64,000 bases of DNA from UBA7672 sp044224605 (lineage in GTDB: Bacteria; Pseudomonadota; Alphaproteobacteria; Caulobacterales; Hyphomonadaceae): NCBI GenBank assembly GCA_044224605.1, contig JBGAKC010000024.1, positions 1 through 64,000 on the forward strand, in the 5' to 3' direction. The first letter of the stretch is position 1; each line of letters opens with the position of its first letter. This document shows positions 43,114-53,727 of this stretch, one piece after another. Below the pieces are notes generated by a model. That model was not told the origin of the DNA. It was given only the letters and a program-made list of their open reading frames with translations, and did not search any database. A program made the translations under genes and the position numbers.

Positions 43114-43285
43114 GGGCCGTTCTCGTCAGCTGAAGACCCGGGACCCGGACCATGGATGTGGCGGGCCCGCGAATGAAGATTGGATGTCCGGCCCCCTTGA
43201 TGGCGGCTGCCTAGTCCTTCAGACGACGCATTGCAACCCGTATCAACGTTGCTGGCTGTTCGAAGTCGATGGACAATCGAGCGTC

Positions 43286-44104
43286 CTAACCAGCAAGTCT
43301 CAGCTTGTCCGCCACGGCGCGGGCCGCCGGCGTGTCCATGGCGTTGAGTTCGCCAAAGCGCGAGAGCGCCCGCCGCCAGAGCCATTTGGCGTGGCTCGCG
43401 CGTCCCGCCGCTTCCGCATGATCGCCGGCGAGGCCCGTCAGCTCGGCCAGCGCGGCGCCCTGGGCGATTTCGCGTTCGGCGTTCAGCATGCGGTCAGCAT
43501 CTTCCAGCCGTCCTTCGGCGATCGCTGCGCGGATCTCGGGGAACAGGCCCGGGGCCACCGCCGGCGCCGGAGGCGCGGCCTGCGCGTTCGGCGGCGGAGG
43601 CTCCGTCGCCTTTGGAATCGGCGCGAGTGTCGCCACGCTCGGGAACGGCGTCACCGCAGGCTGTGGGGGCGGCGTCGATGTCGCAACTGGTTTTGCCGCC
43701 GGGGGAGGGGGCGGCGGAGGAGCGGCGGCAACCGTTCGTACCGGCTCCGGCGCCGGAGCGGCAGGCGCTGGTGCGGTGGGGGCGGAAATGTCGCCCGCAC
43801 GCCAGTCGCGATCAGCCGCACGGCTGCGTTCGGAATAATAGGTTTCGGCGGCGCCCAGTGCTTCCTCGCGGTGGGCGGCTTCAGCCGCCAGCCGGGCCTT
43901 CCGGTTCGGGCGCGGATGCACGGCGCTCACGAGGAAAGTCAGGCCAGCTGCTGCGCAGAGCACGCCTGCGATCACCAGCCAGGGCATGCCCTCAGCGCCC
44001 GGAGGAAACACGTTCATCGCCGCCGAGCGCTGGCTCCAGACGATATAGCCCCCGCCACCGGCCAGCAGCGCGCCCGCGAGGAACTGAACAATACGTACCA
44101 ACAT
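43286..44104 (-). CDS. Two-helix membrane protein with proline-rich linker
   Basis: A 272-residue protein. Two membrane helices (residues about 4-22 and 41-61) are followed by a Glu/Ala/Arg helix and a long Pro/Ala region (residues about 110-185). A C-terminal helical domain (EIRAAIAEGRLEDADRMLNA, HAEAAGRASHAKWLWRRAL) looks TPR-like. No family is recognised. The proline stretch may bridge a membrane-bound part and a helical cytoplasmic or periplasmic domain. Single gene. Confidence 0.78.
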   Translation of the reverse strand: MLVRIVQFLAGALLAGGGGYIVWSQRSAAMNVFPPGAEGMPWLVIAGVLCAAAGLTFLVSAVHPRPNRKARLAAEAAHREEALGAAETYYSERSRAADRDWRAGDISAPTAPAPAAPAPEPVRTVAAAPPPPPPPAAKPVATSTPPPQPAVTPFPSVATLAPIPKATEPPPPNAQAAPPAPAVAPGLFPEIRAAIAEGRLEDADRMLNAEREIAQGAALAELTGLAGDHAEAAGRASHAKWLWRRALSRFGELNAMDTPAARAVADKLRLAG

Positions 44105-44150
44105 TCGCTACCCCAGGCGGGCCACGTGTCTTTGTTGAAGTTAGTCCCCG

Positions 44151-44195
44151 TCCGGCAGTCCCCTATCCGGCAGTCCCCTATCCGGCAGTCCCCTA
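44151..44195. repeat. Tandem 15-bp repeat, three exact copies
   Basis: The unit TCCGGCAGTCCCCTA occurs three times back to back (44151-44165, 44166-44180, 44181-44195), and a fourth partial copy follows. It lies between the start of the proline-rich membrane protein gene and its likely upstream region. There are no spacers, so it is not a CRISPR array. Slippage repeat or regulatory array. Confidence 0.8.
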
Positions 44196-44363
44196 TCAGG
44201 CAGCCAGGTCCAGCAGCCAGGTCCATCTGGCCTGCGGACGCCCGATGGCCAAGCCTTAGCCGCTTCCCCTGCAGCCTGAAACCATAAACACGCAGTAGGC
44301 GCGGTGCGGCCATTTCGCCCCGTTATGTGTGGCGTCCTGGGGTTTCCACTGGAGGAAAGGGCG

Positions 44364-44386
44364 CAACTGTACCGACGGTACAGTTG
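44364..44386. promoter_or_regulatory. Perfect 23-bp palindrome (operator candidate)
   Basis: CAACTGTACCG, one central base, CGGTACAGTTG: 11-bp arms without mismatch. The TGTACCGACGGTACA core resembles a TetR-class binding site. It lies about 200 bases before the 41-residue ORF. No regulator gene sits next to it. Confidence 0.6.
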
Positions 44387-44396
44387 GATGCAGCCT

Positions 44397-44416
44397 GCTC
44401 TGCAATCCTGCAGAGC
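44397..44416. other. 8-bp stem-loop
   Basis: GCTCTGCA, ATCC loop, TGCAGAGC. It follows the palindrome by ten bases, so the two could be parts of one regulatory site or leader. No T-run follows, so a terminator is unlikely. Confidence 0.45.
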
Positions 44417-44587
44417 GTAACCTGCGCTACACGCGCAAGTCCCTGAAATCACGCCGTAAACGCGAACGGCAGCTGCTGCACCATGCGTCTGCTATCGGCA
44501 GCGCCGCCCGCTCCCTAAATCTCCCCGTACCGGCGCATGAGTCGTCGGACCAAGAAGACTTACAACAAGAAAGATACGAGCCCTCCC

Positions 44588-44713
44588 ATGACGACCTTCT
44601 TCAGGCGCCACATCGCCACCGCAGCGCTGATCGTCGAGCTATCGACGCTGTCCGCTGTTCTTCTCTTCATGATCGCAGCCACGCTGAATGCTGCCTCATA
44701 CACCTTCGTCTGA
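44588..44713 (+). CDS. 41-residue single-span membrane peptide (small ORF)
   Basis: An ATG at 44588 opens a 41-codon frame: a basic N-terminus (MTTFFRRHIATAALIVELST) and one membrane helix (ALIVELSTLSAVLLFMIAAT) ending TLNAASYTFV. Codons are almost all GC-ending or otherwise typical of the neighbours, and the pattern is that of a small membrane protein. There is no strong ribosome site, so the call is moderate. It lies in the structured leader of the TTC38-like gene, 101 bases upstream of its start, and could be a leader peptide or an independent gene. Confidence 0.45.
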   Translation: MTTFFRRHIATAALIVELSTLSAVLLFMIAATLNAASYTFV

Positions 44714-44737
44714 TCGCCGACGACACGATCAGGCAAG

Positions 44738-44790
44738 GCATGGCGGCGCCGGGGACGGACCCCACACCCCCGAAGCCGGCGTCGCCATGC
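44738..44790 (+). other. Long hairpin before the TTC38-like gene
   Basis: GCATGGCGGCGCCGG (44738-44752) pairs with CCGGCGTCGCCATGC (44776-44790), with one mismatch in 15 and a 23-nt loop. It lies between the small ORF stop and ATG 44815 and could act as an attenuator or mRNA stability element. No T-run follows. Confidence 0.5.
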
Positions 44791-44814
44791 GCCATTCTTC
44801 CTTGGACACATGTC

Positions 44815-46167
44815 ATGCTGAACGACATCTATGGCTGCGCGCTTTCAACATCCTCCCGCCCGGCGGTGGACAGGTTCAACGTCGCGCTTCGCCTCATCCG
44901 CACCTATCATGGCGATCCCATCGCCACGCTTGACGCCGCGATCGAGCATGATCCGCAATTCGGTCTCGCCTGGATCACGCGCGCCGTACTTCTCGCGCAG
45001 ATGACCGACCGGCTTTTCGCCGAGGAAGTGACGCGCTCGCTGCGCGCCGCCGCGGCCTGCGATCTCGACGATCGCGAACGTAACCACATGGCCGGCGCGG
45101 TCGCCTGGGCCGAAGGGCGTTTCCATGACGGCACGATGATCTTTGCCCGTATCACGCAGGAACATCCTCGCGATCTGCTTGCCGTGCAGAACGCCCATGT
45201 CGGCTGCTTCTTCATCGGCGCCCAGTTCGAGCTGCGCGACATCCCGCTCGCCGCCCTGCGCGCTGCCCGCGAGGGCAGCGAGGGCCGCCACGCCCTGCTG
45301 GGCATGGCCGCTTTCGGTCTCGAGGAATGCGGCGACTACGCCCGCGCCGAAGCCCTTGGCCAGGAAGCGGTCGACCTCGAGCCGACAGACGCCTGGGCCG
45401 TGCATGCGGTGGCGCACGTCAATGAAATGCGCGGCGACATCCCCACGGGGCGCGACTGGCTGAACGACACATCGATGGGCTGGTCGGAGGATTCTGGCTT
45501 TTCCTACCACAATTGGTGGCACCTCGCGCTCCTGCATCTGGATGCGCAGGATCCTAAGAGTGCATTGAAGCTCTATGACGAACGCATCCGTCCGCGTGAC
45601 GAGGCGAATGTCGCTCTCGAAATGCTCGACGCTTCTGCGCTTCTCTGGCGGCTGCATCTCGACGGGATCGATGTCGGCGATCGCTTCCAGCGTCTTGCGC
45701 GCGCGTGGGAGGCAAAGGCCGAGGACGGCGTTCTCGCCTTCAACGACCTTCACGCGGTGATGGCCTTCCTCGGCGCCGGCCAGCCGATGCTCGCCGAACG
45801 CGCGCTCGCAGCCATGCGCCGCACGGCGCAGGGGCAGGGCGACAATGCCTGGATGACGCGCGAGATCGGTCTGCCGCTGGCCGAAGGCTTCATCGCCTTC
45901 GATGCAAAGCGGTATGCCGAGGCCATCGAGAAGATCGCCCGGGTTCGCGGCGTCGCCCAGCGTTTCGGCGGCAGTCATGCCCAGCGCGACGTGCTTTCGC
46001 TCACCGCGCTTCACGCCGCCATTCGCGGCAACATGCGCGCGACTGCGGAAGCCTTCGCGGCCGAGCGCGTGATGCACAAGCCGCATAGCCCCTGGGCCGC
46101 ACGGCTTTCCCGTCACGCGAAAGCGATCGGCGGGGATGAAGCCATCCCGGCCGACCTTGGCCTGTGA
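44815..46167 (+). CDS. TTC38-like tetratricopeptide repeat protein
   Basis: A 450-residue TPR protein of the family containing human TTC38. The start ATG 44815 is supported by the opening DIYGCALSTSSRPAVDRFN, which matches where this family begins. The most diagnostic stretches are PTDAWAVHAVAHVNEM, FSYHNWWHLALLHLD and GGSHAQRDVL. Repeats run through most of the protein; it is cytoplasmic, with no signal peptide. The open frame extends to 44329, but that part lacks the family sequence. Bacterial function unknown. Terminator-like hairpin downstream. Confidence 0.85.
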   Translation: MLNDIYGCALSTSSRPAVDRFNVALRLIRTYHGDPIATLDAAIEHDPQFGLAWITRAVLLAQMTDRLFAEEVTRSLRAAAACDLDDRERNHMAGAVAWAEGRFHDGTMIFARITQEHPRDLLAVQNAHVGCFFIGAQFELRDIPLAALRAAREGSEGRHALLGMAAFGLEECGDYARAEALGQEAVDLEPTDAWAVHAVAHVNEMRGDIPTGRDWLNDTSMGWSEDSGFSYHNWWHLALLHLDAQDPKSALKLYDERIRPRDEANVALEMLDASALLWRLHLDGIDVGDRFQRLARAWEAKAEDGVLAFNDLHAVMAFLGAGQPMLAERALAAMRRTAQGQGDNAWMTREIGLPLAEGFIAFDAKRYAEAIEKIARVRGVAQRFGGSHAQRDVLSLTALHAAIRGNMRATAEAFAAERVMHKPHSPWAARLSRHAKAIGGDEAIPADLGL

Positions 46168-46238
46168 ACGACCGAATAAAGCGAGGCAGGCAAGCAGGCG
46201 TCAGACCTGGACCGTCCGCCTCGGGGGAAGAGCAACCT

Positions 46239-46275
46239 GCCGGGCTTCCGTGACCAGACACCACGGAAGCCCGGC
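46239..46275. terminator. Bidirectional hairpin terminator
   Basis: A 14-bp perfect stem (GCCGGGCTTCCGTG with CACGGAAGCCCGGC) and a 9-nt loop between the convergent TPR and ABC permease genes. T-rich runs on both sides are short (GACTTTGCT; on the minus strand TTGCTCTT), so strength is moderate. Confidence 0.7.
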
Positions 46276-46291
46276 GACTTTGCTCGTGAGA

Positions 46292-47440
46292 CTAATCCAG
46301 CGTTCGCCGGTAGCGCGCCATCGCCAGCGCCGTCACGATGCAGACGAAGATCCCAAGCGCCACATGGCTCGGCCACAGCGTCGCGAGACCTTCGCCCTTG
46401 AGCAGCGCGCCACGCACGACGCGCAGGAAGTGGGTGACCGGGATTGCCTGGCCGATCGCCTGCGCCCATTCCGGCATGCCACGGAAGGGGAACATGAAGC
46501 CCGACAGCAGGATTGAGGGCAGCATGTAGAAGAATGACATCTGCATCGCCTGCAGCTGCGTCCTGGCAACAGTCGAGATCAGGAAGCCGAGGGCGAGCGA
46601 GCCGGTGATGAAGAGAAGGACGCCCAGCCCGAGCGCCAACCATCCGCCGGCCATCGGCACGTGGAACAGGGCCGAGGCCATCACGAGGATGACGGCGGTC
46701 TGCATCAGTCCGACCATCACATAGGGCGCGAGCTTGCCGATCATCACCTCGATCGGCTGGGCCGGCGTCGCCAGCAGGCTCTCCATGGTGCCACGCTCTG
46801 TTTCGCGCGTCACCGACAGGGCCGTCATCATGACGAGCGTCATCGAGAGGATGATGCCCAGCAGTCCGGGCACGATGTTGTACGCCGTGATGCTTTCCGG
46901 ATTGTACCGGCGATGCACCACCACCTCGAACGGGGCCGGCTTCGGCGCATGCGGGGCGAGGGCGCCGGTAAGGTCATTGCTCAGCGCCTGCATGGGCAGG
47001 GCGGCGGCCGCCGCCACCGCCGCGCCCGTCGCGGAAGGATCTGTCGCATCGGCCTCGAGCAGCACCTGCGCCCCATCGCCGCGCGCCACGCGCCGCGTGA
47101 AATCGCCGGGAATGGTCAGCGCGAACTGCACCTCGCCTTTGCGCACAAGCTCGTCGAGTTCCTCGACCGAGCGGGCTTCGTGCGTGATGTCGAAGAACCG
47201 GGTGTTGACGAACGCCGACAGGGTGGAGCGCGCGAACGTCGAATTGTCCTGGACCAGAACCGCGGTCGGCAGGTGGCGCGGCTCGTTATTGATCGCGTAG
47301 CCGAACAGCAGGAGCTGGACGACCGGGATCATCAGGATCATCGCATAGGTCAGCCGGTCGCGCGTCAGCTGCACGAACTCCTTGGCCAGCACGGCGAGGA
47401 TGCGGGTCGGCCAGGAATTCTGTTTCGTTGCGGGCCTCAC
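46292..47440 (-). CDS. ABC-2 type exporter permease (YbhR/YbhS-like)
   Basis: A 382-residue ABC-2 permease. An N-terminal helix (TYAMILMIPVVQLLLFGYAI) is followed by a large periplasmic domain, then five C-terminal helices. The conserved ETERGTMESLLATPAQPIEVMIGK block is the ABC-2 hallmark, and PGLLGIILSMTLVMMTALSV precedes it. It is the last gene of a TetR, HlyD, ATPase, permease operon; the start overlaps the ATPase stop by four bases. Only one permease is present, so it probably works as a homodimer. Substrate unknown, probably lipophilic or drug-like. Confidence 0.93.
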   Translation of the reverse strand: MRPATKQNSWPTRILAVLAKEFVQLTRDRLTYAMILMIPVVQLLLFGYAINNEPRHLPTAVLVQDNSTFARSTLSAFVNTRFFDITHEARSVEELDELVRKGEVQFALTIPGDFTRRVARGDGAQVLLEADATDPSATGAAVAAAAALPMQALSNDLTGALAPHAPKPAPFEVVVHRRYNPESITAYNIVPGLLGIILSMTLVMMTALSVTRETERGTMESLLATPAQPIEVMIGKLAPYVMVGLMQTAVILVMASALFHVPMAGGWLALGLGVLLFITGSLALGFLISTVARTQLQAMQMSFFYMLPSILLSGFMFPFRGMPEWAQAIGQAIPVTHFLRVVRGALLKGEGLATLWPSHVALGIFVCIVTALAMARYRRTLD

Positions 47441-48372
47441 CTGAAGTTGTCCTCCGACTTGCCCATCAGGTGGATGAAGGCGTCCTCGAGGGTCGGCTGC
47501 GTGCGTTTCCAGATAAAGGGGTCGCGGCGGTAGGGCTGCAGCGCCTTGTCGAGTGCGCCTTCATCCGTGCCGCTGACGTGCAGTGTCACGCCGAAGGGCG
47601 CTGCGGCCTCGACGCCGGGGAGCCTCGCGATCTCGGGCGACAACCTGTCGACGCCCGGGCCTTCACCTTCCCAGGTGACGAGGCCGACCTGTTTCAGGAT
47701 GTCCGCCGCCGTTCCACGCGCCATCAGCGTACCGTAGGCGATGTAGGCGATGTCATGACAGCGTTCGGCCTCGTCCATGTAGTGGGTAGAGACGAGCACA
47801 GTGAGTCCCTGCGCGGAGAGCCCATGGATCTCGTCCCAGAACTGCCGCCGCGCCTGCGGGTCAACGCCTGCCGTGGGTTCGTCAAGCAGCAGGAGTTCCG
47901 GCTCGTGCAGGGTCGTCGCGGCCAGCGCCATGCGCTGTTTCCATCCGCCTGACAGCTTCCCCGCCAGCTGTTTGCGACGCTCATGGAGGCCGAGGCGATC
48001 CAGCGCGTCCTTCACGCGCTCGCGCCGGTGATCGAGACCGTGGACGCGCGCCATGAACATCAGGTTCTCTTCGATGGTGAGGTCATCGTAGAGCGAGAAT
48101 TTCTGCGTCATGTAGCCGACACGCAGCTTGATCGCATCCGACTGCTTCACGATGTCGAGGCCGAGGCATTTGCCGCTTCCCGAGTCAGGCGTCAGCAGGC
48201 CGCACAGCATGCGCAGCGTCGTTGTCTTCCCCGACCCGTTGGGGCCGAGGAAGCCGGTGATCCGGCCGCGAGGAACCTGGATCGAGAAGTCCTTCACCAC
48301 ATGCTTGTCGCCGAACGACTTGTTCAGCCCCTGCACGTCAATGGCGAAGTCCGCTGGCGACTGAGTGGTCAT
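47437..48372 (-). CDS. ABC transporter ATPase (YbhF-type)
   Basis: A 311-residue ATPase. Walker A GPNGSGKTT, signature KLSGGWKQRMALAATTLHEP and Walker B LLLLDEPTAGVDPQARR are intact, and the H-loop His is in STHYMDEAERC. The length is one ATPase domain plus a C-terminal extension, about half of E. coli YbhF, which has two. It overlaps the HlyD gene upstream and the permease gene downstream by four bases each. It drives the exporter. Confidence 0.94.
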   Translation of the reverse strand: MTTQSPADFAIDVQGLNKSFGDKHVVKDFSIQVPRGRITGFLGPNGSGKTTTLRMLCGLLTPDSGSGKCLGLDIVKQSDAIKLRVGYMTQKFSLYDDLTIEENLMFMARVHGLDHRRERVKDALDRLGLHERRKQLAGKLSGGWKQRMALAATTLHEPELLLLDEPTAGVDPQARRQFWDEIHGLSAQGLTVLVSTHYMDEAERCHDIAYIAYGTLMARGTAADILKQVGLVTWEGEGPGVDRLSPEIARLPGVEAAAPFGVTLHVSGTDEGALDKALQPYRRDPFIWKRTQPTLEDAFIHLMGKSEDNFR

Positions 48373-49352
48373 CTTGCCGTGGCCTTGAGCGGCATGACAT
48401 CGACAGGCTGGCCAGGCGTCAGCCCCCTGGACGAGACTGGCGACGCCTCGACCATGAACACCATGCGCTCGCGCGACTCGCGGCTGTAGATCACCGGCGG
48501 GGTAAATTCCGGACGAGGGGAGACGTAGGTGATCCTGGCCTTCATCCCGGCCCCACAGCCATCGCAGGAGAACGTGACTTCCGATCCAATCGCGTAGGCC
48601 GCAATTCCGTCCTGCGGCGCAAAGAAGCGCAGTCGAACGCGATCATCCGGGATGAAGGACAGAACTGGCTGGTTCGCCGGCACCCATTCGCCGGCCTGGA
48701 AGAACACGTCTTCGACGCGTCCACCCGAGGGGGCCGCCGGTGCGATGTCTGAGAGCCGCGCCTCCGCTGCGCCAAGCGCAGCCTCGGCTTCGCGCACACG
48801 ATCCTGCGCGGCGCGCGCCTGATCTTCGCGCGCGCCGAGCTTGGCCGCCTGCAGCTGCTTTTCGATCGCTTTCACATTGGCCTCGGCTGTCGCGCGAGCG
48901 GCCTGCGCAGAGTCAAGTTGTGCGCGCGAGGCTGCGCCTGCTTCAGTCAATGGCTTTACCCGCTTCAGCGTGAGATCGGCCTCGTTGAGCTGCGCGCGGG
49001 CGGCGACAAGCCGGGCTTCGATCACGCCAAGCTCGGCTGGACGCTGGCCGCGCTGAGCGTCGGCGGCGAGCGCCTTCGCAGCCGAGGTCTCAGCTGCCGC
49101 CTGGTCGCGGGCGGCTTCGCTCTGCGCCGGATCGATGGCGAAGAATTTCGCGCCGGCCTTCACGGCATCGCCGCGCCGGACGTTGAGCTCGACCAGCCGT
49201 CCCGCGACAGGTGAAGCCGGATAGAGCGGTTCGCCTTCAACATAACCCGAGAGGACGCCATGGTCGGATCCGCCACGGCCGAGGATCAGGAAGCCGGCCA
49301 GGCCGGCGGCTGCGAGCGCGAGGGCTCCAACAAGTATCTGCTGCGGTTTCAT
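48369..49352 (-). CDS. HlyD-family periplasmic adaptor (YbhG-like)
   Basis: A 327-residue membrane fusion protein. An N-terminal anchor (ILVGALALAAAGLAGFLIL) is followed by a barrel-sandwich (lipoyl) half with VAGRLVELNVRRGDAVKAG. A long coiled coil with Ala/Glu/Arg repeats (residues about 80-200) leads to the second lipoyl half (PSGGRVEDVFFQAGEWVPAN) and a beta barrel. It connects the inner-membrane ABC exporter to an outer-membrane channel or the envelope. Overlaps the TetR gene and the ATPase gene by four bases. Confidence 0.93.
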   Translation of the reverse strand: MKPQQILVGALALAAAGLAGFLILGRGGSDHGVLSGYVEGEPLYPASPVAGRLVELNVRRGDAVKAGAKFFAIDPAQSEAARDQAAAETSAAKALAADAQRGQRPAELGVIEARLVAARAQLNEADLTLKRVKPLTEAGAASRAQLDSAQAARATAEANVKAIEKQLQAAKLGAREDQARAAQDRVREAEAALGAAEARLSDIAPAAPSGGRVEDVFFQAGEWVPANQPVLSFIPDDRVRLRFFAPQDGIAAYAIGSEVTFSCDGCGAGMKARITYVSPRPEFTPPVIYSRESRERMVFMVEASPVSSRGLTPGQPVDVMPLKATAR

Positions 49353-49996
49353 GGGCGGCTCGTCAGAAGTCCGGGCAGCACGTTGTCGAGATGCTGCTGC
49401 ATGAGGCTGGGGATGTCGAAAGGCTTCGCCCCGGCGGGGACAAACGTCTCGTGGAAGATCACGCCCAGCAGGAGCGGCGACATGATCGAGACGGCGTGGT
49501 TGCGCGCATCGCCCTTGCGGACTTCGCCGCGCTCCTGGGCCCGCTCGATAACCCTGATCAGCAGGCCGAGCCCTTTGGCGAGAGCATCGTCGTGCCAGAT
49601 GCGTGCGATGCCGGGGAAGTTCCCGGATTCGCCGATCACCATCTTGATCACCTTGCCCATGCCGGACTGGGCCGCCAGTTCGCCAACCCGCTGCATCATC
49701 AGGCGGATCAGCTGTTCGAAAGGGCCTGGGAAACCGAGCGCGAAGGCTTCGATCTGCCCGATATTAGGAGCGATCGCGTCCTTCACCACGGCTTCGAAGA
49801 TGTCCTGCTTGGTCTCGAAATAGAGGTAGAGAGCGCCCTTCGAGACGCCGGCGCGTTTGGCGATGTCGTCCAGCCGGGCCGATGCGAAGCCTTTTTCCGA
49901 GAAGACCTCGTAGGCGGCCTGGACGATTTCGGCGGGCCGGGCGTCTGCCCGACGCCGCCATTTGGGGGCGGAAGGTGACGAAGAAGGCTCTGACAT
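49349..49996 (-). CDS. TetR-family repressor of the efflux operon (CecR-like)
   Basis: A 215-residue TetR regulator: RPAEIVQAAYEVFSEKGFAS and RLDDIAKRAGVSKGALYLYF form the helix-turn-helix, and the C-terminal half is a ligand domain of the CecR/YbiH type. Gene order (regulator, HlyD, ATPase, permease) mirrors cecR-ybhGFSR of E. coli, which exports certain drugs. It is the first gene of the operon and lies under an 8-bp-arm inverted repeat that should be its operator. The start is ATG 49996. Confidence 0.9.
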   Translation of the reverse strand: MSEPSSSPSAPKWRRRADARPAEIVQAAYEVFSEKGFASARLDDIAKRAGVSKGALYLYFETKQDIFEAVVKDAIAPNIGQIEAFALGFPGPFEQLIRLMMQRVGELAAQSGMGKVIKMVIGESGNFPGIARIWHDDALAKGLGLLIRVIERAQERGEVRKGDARNHAVSIMSPLLLGVIFHETFVPAGAKPFDIPSLMQQHLDNVLPGLLTSRP

Positions 49997-50011
49997 TACA
50001 GCTCTTTTATA

Positions 50012-50029
50012 TAACTAACCAGTCAGTTA
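50012..50029. promoter_or_regulatory. Operator candidate of the efflux-operon TetR
   Basis: TAACTAAC, two bases, GTCAGTTA: 8-bp arms with a single mismatch, 15 bases upstream of the TetR start and within AT-rich promoter sequence. The TNACTNACNNGTNAGTNA-like layout is common for TetR repressors in this operon type. Confidence 0.65.
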
Positions 50030-50189
50030 CATATAACCATAGGCGCGCCGAGTCCAGACGCGGAGGAAAAATTCTTCACAGGAGCAGGGCGTACCGCCGG
50101 TACTTGCCGGTAGCGGACGGGAACGGTCGCTAAACCAATCGCGCGTAAAGAATTCAGGCTGATATCTTTACGGGCGGACCGCTTAGCTA

Positions 50190-52490
<2,301 letters not shown>

Positions 52491-52546
52491 CCGGTTGCCC
52501 GCAGCCGCAGGACCCGTCATCGTGGCGACTTCCACGGAGGCGCTCG

Positions 52547-53626
52547 ATGGCCGGTTTCAGTCAAAGTCTGTGTCTTGGACTTGTCCTGCTCGGGCTCAGC
52601 GCGTGCGCATCGCCCTCGCCCGGCGCTCTTTCCTCGGCGTCGGCGTGGTCCTGCCCCCAAGGCTTCGAGCCAAGGGCAGGGCTCAACACCAACTTCCCCC
52701 ACGAAGGCATGATGCGGGCCTTTGTCGTCGCTCCGGCGAAAGGTGTGACTGGTCCAGCCCCGGTCTGGGTTCCGCTCACAGGCACCGTTGAATCAACCAA
52801 CGCCAATCTCACGGTGGCGCGCTCCGGCGCAAACGGGTTGATGGCGGAGCAGGGTTTCACCGTGATCGGTCCCGTGCGTCAGTGCGCCGGTCAGGATCCG
52901 GATGTCGGCCGGGCGCCGTGCGACGGTCCGGGATCCAATGGCTGGAACTGGAAGCCGTGGAATGATGGCCGCGCCGGCAATGCAGACGGCGAAAAGTGGA
53001 AGAATGATGCGGGCGCGGACTCGCGTTTCTTCGAGGCGATGGTGCGCTGCGTTGGGACGAAATTCCCGCTTGATGCGAAGCGTCTGTTCATCGGTGGCAT
53101 CTCGGCAGGCGGCACGGTGACCAACCGCGCGCTGACCTTCAATTCGCAGTTCTGGGCCGGCGGCATGCCGATCTCCGGCGAGTGGTATGTGTCGAACGAT
53201 GACGGCTCCTTCCTCTCGTTCAACGACGCGCGGCAGGCCGTCATCAGCAACCCCACGAAGGTCCATCAGGGCCGCATCGGGCCCTACCCGCTGCACAAGA
53301 CGCTGAGCCCGCTGATCGTCATAACGGTGTGGGGTGGGGAGAAGGACCTGTGGGACTGCGGTCCGCCGACGGGTCTATGTGCGGATTACCGGCCGTCGAC
53401 GCAGGCAGGCTCCAATTATTTCTCGTCGATGCCGAACGTAGTGCATGTCGCCTGCAGCGCCACGCACGGGCATATGTGGCCGCAGGTGAATACGCAGGCC
53501 TTCAACCTGTGGGCGCTGAAGACGATGGCGTCACATCCCAAAGGATCGGATCCGAAGTCCTTTCATCTAAACCCGCCGCCGGATGGGTATTCCTGCACGC
53601 TCGGGCCCTTCGCCGATCACTACTAG
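52547..53626 (+). CDS. Lipoprotein alpha/beta hydrolase (depolymerase/feruloyl-esterase-like)
   Basis: A 359-residue hydrolase with a lipobox (LGLSAC, Cys20) behind a short signal. GGAGG precedes ATG 52547. The nucleophile is Ser186 in FIGGISAGGT (GxSxG), the likely acid is Asp267 (GGEKD), and the His is in ATHGHMWP (His307 or 309). Several cysteines (CPQGF, RQCAG, APCDG, DCGPPTGLCAD) suggest disulfides, as expected for an exported enzyme. The layout recalls polyhydroxybutyrate depolymerase/feruloyl esterase types. Substrate not readable. First of three genes on this strand. Confidence 0.82.
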   Translation: MAGFSQSLCLGLVLLGLSACASPSPGALSSASAWSCPQGFEPRAGLNTNFPHEGMMRAFVVAPAKGVTGPAPVWVPLTGTVESTNANLTVARSGANGLMAEQGFTVIGPVRQCAGQDPDVGRAPCDGPGSNGWNWKPWNDGRAGNADGEKWKNDAGADSRFFEAMVRCVGTKFPLDAKRLFIGGISAGGTVTNRALTFNSQFWAGGMPISGEWYVSNDDGSFLSFNDARQAVISNPTKVHQGRIGPYPLHKTLSPLIVITVWGGEKDLWDCGPPTGLCADYRPSTQAGSNYFSSMPNVVHVACSATHGHMWPQVNTQAFNLWALKTMASHPKGSDPKSFHLNPPPDGYSCTLGPFADHY

Positions 53627-53727
53627 CGGAGCTGTCGCGGCGTGATGCTTTCCGCGCGGGGCATTCCGGCCTAGGCTTTTCTTGAAACTGGACGAGCCGA
53701 GATGCTCGCCAGCGCGAGGAGGATGCG

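Larger units (their letters stand above)
44105..44587. other. Structured 480-bp intergenic region
   Basis: No gene of more than 60 codons is supported here. It contains a triplicated 15-mer, a 23-bp palindrome and an 8-bp stem-loop (all listed separately), giving it unusual symmetry ahead of a small ORF and a TPR gene. Confidence 0.55.

Noticed and set aside
44151..44195. Tandem 15-bp repeats as a CRISPR array
   Set aside because: The copies are directly adjacent with no spacers, and no cas genes are present.
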